A stretch of DNA of 38,468 bases. It comes from Chara braunii. Lineage: Eukaryota > Streptophyta > Charophyceae > Charales > Characeae. Positions 32,013-38,468 of the stretch are shown piece after piece. The stretch lies in contig BFEA01000332.1 in NCBI GenBank assembly GCA_003427395.1, positions 805,638-844,105 on the forward strand, given 5' to 3'. The position numbers and the translations under genes are program-made. The notes under the pieces are model-generated. The model was not told the origin of the DNA and made no database searches. It saw only the letters and a list, made by a program, of their open reading frames with translations. The stretch's first letter is position 1. Every line of letters begins with the position of its first letter.

Positions 32013-32147
32013 TTTGCTCTCTTTGTTTTTTTCCTTTTGTTTTCCCTTTTTTCTTTTCCTCTTTTTTCCCCCTTTTTTTTTTCCTTTTTTTTTACCTTCT
32101 TTTTTCCTTTTTGTTTTCCTTGTTTATTTCTTATTTCCTGCCGGATG
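32013..32147. repeat. polypyrimidine tract
   Basis: About 135 bp made almost only of T and C on the plus strand. Such tracts can form triplex structures. It has no coding value. Confidence 0.85.
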
Positions 32148-33599
32148 CTCTAGTCTATTGATGGGGAGCAGCACCTGCTGGAAACCGGGTTCAGCGTCCC
32201 ATGATACATGATAATTGACAGAGTCTGAAAGGGCCACTGCTAGTGCTGAAGAGTGAGCTGAAGGAGGAGGATACGGTGCATGCACAGTGAGTAATGGTTT
32301 GGTTGACCTCGGTGTGTTCTACAAGTTTCCTGTTGCACTGCATCTGGTCGCTTTGTAGACCACATTCATTGATTGACATAACGAACATGTGATTCGTGAG
32401 CTTTCGTGAGAACTCAAACTTCTATTGATTTTTTTTTTTTTTTTTTTTTTTTTTAAGTTGATCATATTGTTTTCAAATTGGCTGCTGATTGTAAACTTTT
32501 CTTACATTTTGGTTGGATATGGTTGGGTTGTCGATGAACATAGTAGAAGGAGTGTTTGAGTGGTAATTTACCAGCTGGTTCTGAACTGGAAGCGAAGCTG
32601 GCTAATGCTGCCAGAGTGCTACTCCGGGTTAAATTGTGGGTCCCCGACCCTGTTTTCATTCATATTTTTGCAATATGATGTGAGCCACCCTTTAAAAAAA
32701 AAGGCCCACTCCTTCTCCGGGCTCCCTACACAATCGCCACCTCGCGGAACCAGTAATCTGAACACATAGTCGAAGTCCTTCTACAATGTGCCACGTGGCA
32801 CCTAATCAGTCCCCAATCAGCGCTGGAGCAATGTCAACATGAAGATCACAGGTACGTATCCACAACCTCCACACAGTCTTGATCTCCTCCTGAAGTAACG
32901 ATGAACGGTCCTGATCTCTTCCTGAAGTGCCGAAGTGAAGAACAGCAGAGCCGGTCACAAAGACCCGGCTATATGACACGTGGCAGCAGCCACGTCAGCA
33001 GCAACGCGTGGCAGCTGCCATGTCAACATGCCTCATAGACAGTAGCCAGCCAGTCAGCATACCGACCAGCAGCGCATCACCACAGTCTCACCAATGCCAG
33101 CACTATGCCAGCGTCCACCAACGTCGCAGCGTCAAGACGGCGTCGCGTCGTCAATGCGTAGAGTCAGCGTTAACGCAAGACAGAATGAATGAATGTCAAA
33201 GCCAGGAAGTCGACGCTTATGTAGCGTTGACACGGAGTCTGGACCCCGGGTACTGCATCCCTTCGCCGTCCAGATCTTACCACCAATGAAGGCCTGGATT
33301 GATCTGAAACTGTATTCTCTCCGGCCTGTAGTCTGGGTACCTGCGCACAACAAGTGAGTGTATCCAACCAGGGGCCTGGGCGTGGTACCTTTGACTTGAC
33401 AGTTGACTTTGACTCTTGAATTTCCTGAGTTTAACACTTAATCCCACAGCCAAGCACGACCTGCTCAGATCTGGGCATGTGTTGGTCACACAGCTCGGCG
33501 CAGACCAGTTTTGGTCTGCGAAGTCTGGGGCTGAGTTCTGGGCCCCAGCTACTTCTGAACAGGGTTACTGCATTCCTGCCGACCCATTTTCGAGTTCCA

Positions 33600-34981
33600 C
33601 CACATAAATAATTACGACTTTAACCCTCGTTCATAAGCAGCAACAATGTCAGGAGCAGTCTCAAGTAGTTCCTTTTAACTGAACCATCGATCCTCTGATG
33701 ATTGTTGAGATTTGAAACGTATTTTAAACTGCTTCTGAGGACGTCCGCGTGCTTCTGTAGAAAAGTACCCATGTGCTATGATTCTATCAACTTCATATTT
33801 GCCTTCCATTGATGGCGAAATCATAGAGGATCTGTTAGGAAACTCATTTCCTTCTACATAAGGCAACAGTTTGGACGCGTGAAAAACAGGTTAAGTTTTG
33901 AGATGAGGAGGAATATCTATACGATATGATGGTCCCTCTGTATCTCCTATTACCTTTAGAGCTTCCCAGGGTCCAAAATAGACAGGTAACAGTTTTTGAG
34001 ACACATCTTATTCTAATGAAAACTCTTTGGACTTGACCCAGACCCACTAACCTATTTTGAATGTAGATGGTCGTCGATGCTTATTGGTCTGTTCTATCAT
34101 TTGTTCCTGGGTTTTCCTTAAGTTTTCTTTTACTTTCTTTATATCTTCTTGGAACAAAACTACATATTCTCTTGTTCCTGGAGGTAACCTAAGGAATTGG
34201 TCCCGGGTGAGCACATCAATGAGACACCTAGGTTTTCATCCTTTGTGCAGTGCGTTAGGACTACGTCCTGTAGCAGTGTGAACATTGTTGTTATAGGCAC
34301 TAACAATTTAGGGTAAGTTCTCATCCCAATCAACTTGATCAGGTCTCACATACATGCGCAAGAGTTGTTGGCACAAACGGTTCATTTGCTCACTTTGCCC
34401 ATTCGTTTCAGGGTGTCGCCCTGATGACATGGTCAAACGTGTCCGGTATGCCTCTATCAGCTTTTACCATGGCATACTTGTGAACCGTATATCACGATCA
34501 GACACAAATGGATAAAGGAAAACCATAATCAATTACCCATTTCATCTGAAACTTTTGGATCACAAGTTCGGTCTTTGCTTCAGCCGGTAAAGGAATAAAC
34601 ATGACATATTTAGAGAAGCGATCAACAATCACCATCACTTGACTATTACCGTTGCGGCTCTTCACCAGACTCATGAAGTCCATAGAGATAGACTCACCTG
34701 ATTCGCTTGGTATAGGCAATGGTTTGAGAATACCCAAAGGGTTCTCATGCGATGGTTTGTTCCTCTGACACACCAGATAGGTACGAACATACGTTAGTTT
34801 TATCTTCTTTTAGTCCCTTCCAGTCGAAACGTTCTCTGACTTCAGCGTATGCTTTATTGAAACCAAAATGTCCCTCGGTGTCATGACATTCTCCAATTAC
34901 TATGCTTTTAATCTCTTCTTTATGAGGAATACACAACCGTTCCTCGGTTTGGTCCATCAAGAATAACAACTCATCAGACAT
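33600..34981 (-). pseudogene. chromovirus integrase with chromodomain, decayed
   Basis: Minus-strand remnant of a Ty3/gypsy chromovirus pol 3' end. The HHCC start (IPHKEEIKSIVIGECHDTEGHFG) lies at about 34920-34860. It is followed after a frameshift by VCQRNK and the catalytic core: first Asp in ISMDF, second in SDRDIRF near 34490, Glu in NGQSEQMNR near 34390. The C-terminal part carries a GPxEVLK-like segment (YFGPWEALKVIGDTEGPSYR) and a chromodomain (YEVDRIIAHG, RGRPQKQFKIRF, SSEDRW) at about 33820-33670. Several in-frame stops interrupt it. RT and RNase H are absent. Chromodomains tether such integrases to modified histones. Confidence 0.87.
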
Positions 34982-35365
34982 TCGATAGTTGGGTAGTTAG
35001 GAAGAGTCACGTTGTGAGGAAACCCGGGGAGGGGACGCCTACCGCTCGTTGAAGTCAGGGGCAGCAGCGCCTGTCACTCGCCGTGCCCGCTTCCGAGGTC
35101 CTCAACGAACGGCAGGGAACTTGGTAGNAGACACCCTGTCTCGCTACCTATTTTTCTATTCTCTTTCTTCTTTGTTTTACAACTTCACACCGCCAACGGT
35201 TTTGATCAGTCGGCTGGTAAATTAACAGGTTCAGACAACAATGAGTCTTCTTAGTCAATCGTCAAAACAGTTGAATCAGTCAGCTTTGTGTTTCTATAGT
35301 CAANCCGGAATTCGGCCGGTACAAACCGCAATTACCCTCAATAGTCAAACGATAAATCGACCGGT
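34982..35365. other. junction between two gypsy remnants
   Basis: No coding similarity. It replaces the RT/RNase H region expected between protease and integrase if the flanking fragments belong to one element. It includes a GC-rich patch with an inverted pair (CTCGTTGAAG with CTCAACGAACG, about 35045-35110). A TGTGAGG...TTCACA bounded segment (35013-35189) looks LTR-like, but has no target duplication. Confidence 0.5.
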
Positions 35366-36135
35366 TCAAGCAGCCTCACTCCCGTTATCAATCACAGCAT
35401 CGAGTACCGCTCCATCGTTTATAATCGTCTCCACGGCCCCGCTACCAAGTATATAAAACTTGTCTGGTGGCACACCTTCCATTCCATCGAGAAGGACTGT
35501 CGCCATGCGATCCGCTCTNGCAGTCACCCCAGTTACTGTTANTGTAGAAGCTTCCGCCTTAGGGGCGTGACCCTCCTCCGATAGAGGTATGCGGGTCTTC
35601 CTCGTGATCATCTGTAACTCATCACGAGCTGGCTTCGATGCCGCCAGGTACTCCAGAATAGAGCACTGCATGGGTTGCCGAAGGGCCCGCCTCAATGGCT
35701 CGATCGTGTCAATCTCGTCCAGCGAGCTCTTCATTAAGAACTTCTTCACTCCCCGCTTTCGCGGCGAAAGGATAACCTCCTCTCCATCAACCCGCTGCCC
35801 GTCCTTCTCCACCATCACGTAATCCGTGTCAGTTTTCTTCGATGTAAACACTCTCGCCGGCTTGGTGGCTGCCACCGTTATGGGTGTGGTCGCCATGTCC
35901 CCCTCAAAGGTTATCTTGATGCTGTGGCCCCTAACCGGCTCCATTCCTTTACTCGTTTTTATTCTTCTTGCTTCGACATTCTCCTTCATCGAAGGGAACA
36001 TCGATACATCTCCGAGATCATCAGCCCACTTGACGTACTTGCGGTCGTCAAGCACGACAAGTCCCTCTTCTATTGCCCGTTTAAGATCCGGGCAATCCCT
36101 CTTGATATGATTTTCTCCTCAAAACTATAGACGCA
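35366..36135 (-). pseudogene. gypsy gag C-terminus and protease start, truncated
   Basis: A continuation of the gag to its right, in another frame. It begins with a damaged zinc knuckle (GENHIKRDC, first half disrupted near 36110), continues as a linker, and ends at a retropepsin-type active site, VIDNGS, where DSGS or DTGA is usual. The frame ends there, with no remaining protease fold. Residues before the site (DKFYILGSGAVETIINDGAVLDAV) match the strand that normally leads into it. N calls at 35519 and 35542. Confidence 0.7.
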
Positions 36136-37666
36136 TTAGTTCCTGGGAGTAGACGCCCTGTCGTCTGCGCCCCTAGACATCGATTTCCTGGCCGCGTTGG
36201 GGTCAGGCGACTTTGGATATGGTTCTGATGAGACACCATATCCCCCTCTCTCATTCCGACTGCGCGAATCGTTGCGCCGGTCTCCTCCAGACCCTCCTAA
36301 CTCATACTGCCCTCGCGAGTCATTCCGGCGGTCCCCCGAGTCATAGCGTCCTCGTGACTCATCGCGTCGGTCCCCTCGGTNGTACCATCCTCNCGTCTCG
36401 TCGNGCTGCTCTCTCGCTTCTCCCCCGCGCTNAAACCGTCCACGTGACCCATCTTGTCGTTCNCAGTCCCTATCTCCTCTCTCATATCTACTTCCTCTGT
36501 AGCCATCTCNACCCGACCTCTCATATCTGTCGTCCCTATATCCATCCCGGTCCGATCTCTCGTATCTGCCGTCCCTCTCCCATCGGCCGCGGGAGTCGCC
36601 TCTACCCCGATCGGCCTCATAGCGAGGGCTTCGGGGGTAATCATCGAGCCTCCTTGCTCGCACAAACAGCTCACGATCTCTGCGGTCTCGGTCTATCTCA
36701 TCGTCCCTGCGTCGCCATAATTCATCGTCTCTCTCTCTCCCCCTCGTACGATAATCAATCAGTGTCCGNGGATTTCTATCCTCGACACTCCTCCAGGGAT
36801 CGTTGTTCCTACGGTCCCAGCGAAGCGAATAGGGCCCTCCANGTTTGTCCCGGTANGNCNTGACCCCTGTGGCGGTCACAATCTCCGTAACCTGTCTCGT
36901 CAATCCCTTCACCATGTCCCGTATCTCCTTCACTTCCTCAGCCACGGCCTCATTCTTCTCCGACCAGGGATAGTCCTTGAAATCTGGACATCTATCAGTG
37001 GCATACTCCTTGTAGAGAGAGAAGTCGCGTCTCCTCATCCCTCTCCACACCAAGTCCTTGTAATCGTCTGCCTCGGCCTTTATCGCGAGCTTTAGGACTT
37101 CTGGGAAATCAAGCCTGTCGCGCGGAAGATCTCTAAGTATACTCTTTTGCCTACCTTTGGACAAGTGTCCGATGAAGATAGTACAGTGCTCGACCTCTGA
37201 GATCTTCCCCTTCTTCATCAGCACGTCGAAGATCTTCTGAAAACGCATCCCAAATGCCCGTACGCTCTCATCTTCATCTTGAGTTATTGTTTCAAGGTCC
37301 TTAATGGAATACTTGTTGTCCTCCAGTTTGTAAAGTTCAACGAGATTCTTCTTGTACGTAGTCCATTTCCCATCCTTCGGTCGAGCTTCCTTAACTTCCC
37401 TACCAAGACTTGGGTCCACATTAAATAGGAAGTTCTCTATAATCTCTTCCTCCGACCACCGACTCCGGCTGACGTGAAGCTCCCACTTCTCCAGATATTC
37501 TGTGATACCATAGCCCCTGAAGGTTGGAGGCTCTGAGACCTTGTGTGTAATAATATAGCAGTCCTTGCTCTCGTAAGGGAGCGGATGTGACTCCCCTGTC
37601 TGGGGGTCGAAGACTCGTGGGCGGAGCCCTGTCTCTATCTTTGTCCCTCCAATAGGAATCCCTCAA
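36136..37666 (-). pseudogene. gypsy-like Gag with Arg/Asp-rich repeats
   Basis: The frame is open from before 37419 (GTG) to TAG near 36136, about 427 codons plus at least 60 more upstream without a start codon. The capsid-like part includes FRGYGITEYLEKWELH, SEEEIIENFLF, YKKNLVELYKLEDN, SVRAFGMRFQKIFDVLMKKG and LKLAIKAEADDYKDLV. The second half is highly Arg/Asp/Gly-rich with repeated RYERSDRDGYRDD-type units (about 36300-36640) and several N calls. A TGA near 37660 and a frame change near 37600 separate it from the N-terminal piece at 37676-37972. Confidence 0.75.
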
Positions 37667-37675
37667 ATTCTCTCT

Positions 37676-37972
37676 CTAGTCGTCTCTGTACCTGTCCGCT
37701 ATAATGTCCCTCCGCTCGTACTCGGGGGAGCGCCGCCTCGTCGTTTCTCGTCGTCCGCTCGAGGTACCCGTCTTTAGAGCCTCCTGTGGCTCTGTCGCAA
37801 CTGGTTCACCTCTCATGTCGGGCCCTCCGTCATTGGTTTGGTCAGCCCATCTCAGCGGTGCTTCTTGCCTAATTCGTTCCTTCAGATCCCTCAGTGCTCG
37901 ATCGGGCGATGCCCTGTACTCTTCTCCCGCTTTGCTCGTAGTCGGTTGTGGCCCCATCGTGTCGGGTTCCAT
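37676..37972 (-). pseudogene. probable N-terminal piece of the same Gag
   Basis: A 98-codon frame from ATG 37972 to a stop at 37676. It is hydrophilic and rich in Arg, Glu and Pro, ending RRSPEYERRDIIADRYRDD. Charge pattern and phase connect it to the Arg/Asp-rich stretch (RDSYWRDKDRDR) just downstream. It is probably the start of the gag polyprotein, but no family signature lies in it. Confidence 0.5.
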
Positions 37973-38015
37973 TGGACCGCCAGAAGATGTACTCGGGCAC
38001 TTACCCCAGGCGTTA

Positions 38016-38195
38016 CAGCCCAGACCTATGACAGTTGAAGCAGCCCGGACCTGTGACAGAACTCGCGGCCCCGACCTGATGTCAGAACCTGCAGCCCAGA
38101 CCCAATGTCAGGACTNGCAGCCCGGACCTAATGTTTGATCCGGCAGCCCGGACCTATTGTCTTATCCGGCAGCCCGTACCTATTTGTGAACAGTC
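38016..38195. repeat. minisatellite, seven 25-26 bp units
   Basis: Units start at 38016, 38041, 38066, 38092, 38118, 38144 and 38170, each beginning CAGCCC(A/G)GACCTA or a close variant. It lies upstream of the minus-strand gag, in its likely leader. One N at 38116. Confidence 0.92.
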
Positions 38196-38468
38196 CCTTA
38201 TGTCCTAACAACTACGCTAGGAACTTCTTCGGTTAGGGCGTTGGGCTGGCTTAAAATTAGAGCTTACGAACAACAGCCCGACCCAATTTTGAGTGGCCCA
38301 GGGGCGCCACAAACCCTGGTTAGCAGAGCCCAAGAGAAGGAGTGGGCGGGAGGGCCGCAACCCTGATCAGTGGCACCCTGCAGTATGCAAAAAGCTTAGT
38401 GAGAAAGGCGGGCGGGATGGGGGAACACCTCTAACAGCAAACTATCATATGAGAAAAGGAAGACTCGG
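38196..38468. other. window end, possible LTR/leader of gag element
   Basis: No gene. On the minus strand TGGCGCC occurs at 38303-38309, the first seven bases of some plant gypsy primer binding sites, but the following bases do not continue the match well. GAGAAGGAGTGGGC at 38334-38347 recurs inverted at 32704-32717. Confidence 0.4.

Larger units (their letters stand above)
31180..33590. other. noncoding stretch, possible LTR remnants
   Basis: Contains a (TTAA/TAAT)n run at about 31703-31734, a long pyrimidine tract (32013-32147) and a T26 run (32429-32454). A GT..AG pair at 31699-31751 around the AT-rich repeat looks like a 53-bp intron, but the frames on either side (31486-31698 and 31787-32002) resemble nothing known and no start is convincing. 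From about 32700 to 33577 the sequence sits where the 3' LTR of the decayed chromovirus to the right would lie, but I cannot delimit it. Confidence 0.5.

Noticed and set aside
35013-35189. Possible 177-bp solo LTR bounded by TGTGAGG and TTCACA
   Set aside because: No target duplication and no second copy in the window. The terminal match is short enough to be chance.
38303-38309. TGGCGCC as a primer binding site
   Set aside because: Only seven bases match known plant gypsy primer sites, and no LTR edge can be shown beside it.
1-38468. CRISPR array, bacterial operon or prophage
   Set aside because: No regularly spaced repeats with unique spacers, no bacterial gene organisation. The repeats found are microsatellites, minisatellites and transposons.

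Overview
The window reads as repeat-rich nuclear DNA of a plant-lineage eukaryote. The pointers are a receptor-like Ser/Thr kinase of plant RLK/Pelle type, plant-type Ty3/gypsy elements (one with an initiator-Met-like primer binding site, one with a chromodomain), an L1-like LINE with a plant-type C-terminal zinc finger, abundant microsatellites, scattered single N calls and one 170-N scaffold gap. A charophyte alga such as Chara is my best guess, but that is inference. Nothing suggests a bacterial or organellar origin.

Layout. 1-4150: no convincing gene; microsatellites and purine-biased noncoding DNA. 4189-4230: a hammerhead-ribozyme-like motif on the minus strand beside a long (TG)n tract. 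4292-17973: one nearly complete Ty3/gypsy element on the minus strand, with 2.4-2.5 kb LTRs, gag, protease, RT, RNase H, a PHD-like zinc finger, integrase and a third ORF joined to pol by an ATGA overlap. It has several stops and frameshifts, and its left LTR carries a nested 275-bp MITE. 17974-18897: noncoding with short tandem repeats and a second, inverted relative of the hammerhead segment. 18898-22070: the one host-like gene, an NHL-propeller receptor-like kinase on the minus strand, frameshifted near its C-terminus.

22080-24080: intergenic DNA with two foldback hairpins, a tiny poly(A) insertion with a target duplication, and a 672-bp A-tailed retroposed fragment. About 24043-31152: a nearly full-length L1-like LINE on the minus strand (ORF1, ORF2 with endonuclease, RT and zinc finger). 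All premature stops I can place in it are TAG or TGA. 31180-33600: noncoding. 33600-34981: decayed chromovirus integrase plus chromodomain, minus strand. 35366-37972: decayed gag-protease of a second gypsy-like element, minus strand, with a 7-copy 25-26 bp minisatellite upstream.

Most of the sequence is therefore transposable elements at different stages of decay around one receptor-kinase gene. The most unusual items are the PHD-like finger fused ahead of the gypsy integrase, the third ORF of that element, the hammerhead motif next to (CA)n/(TG)n, and the NHL ectodomain on a plant-type kinase.
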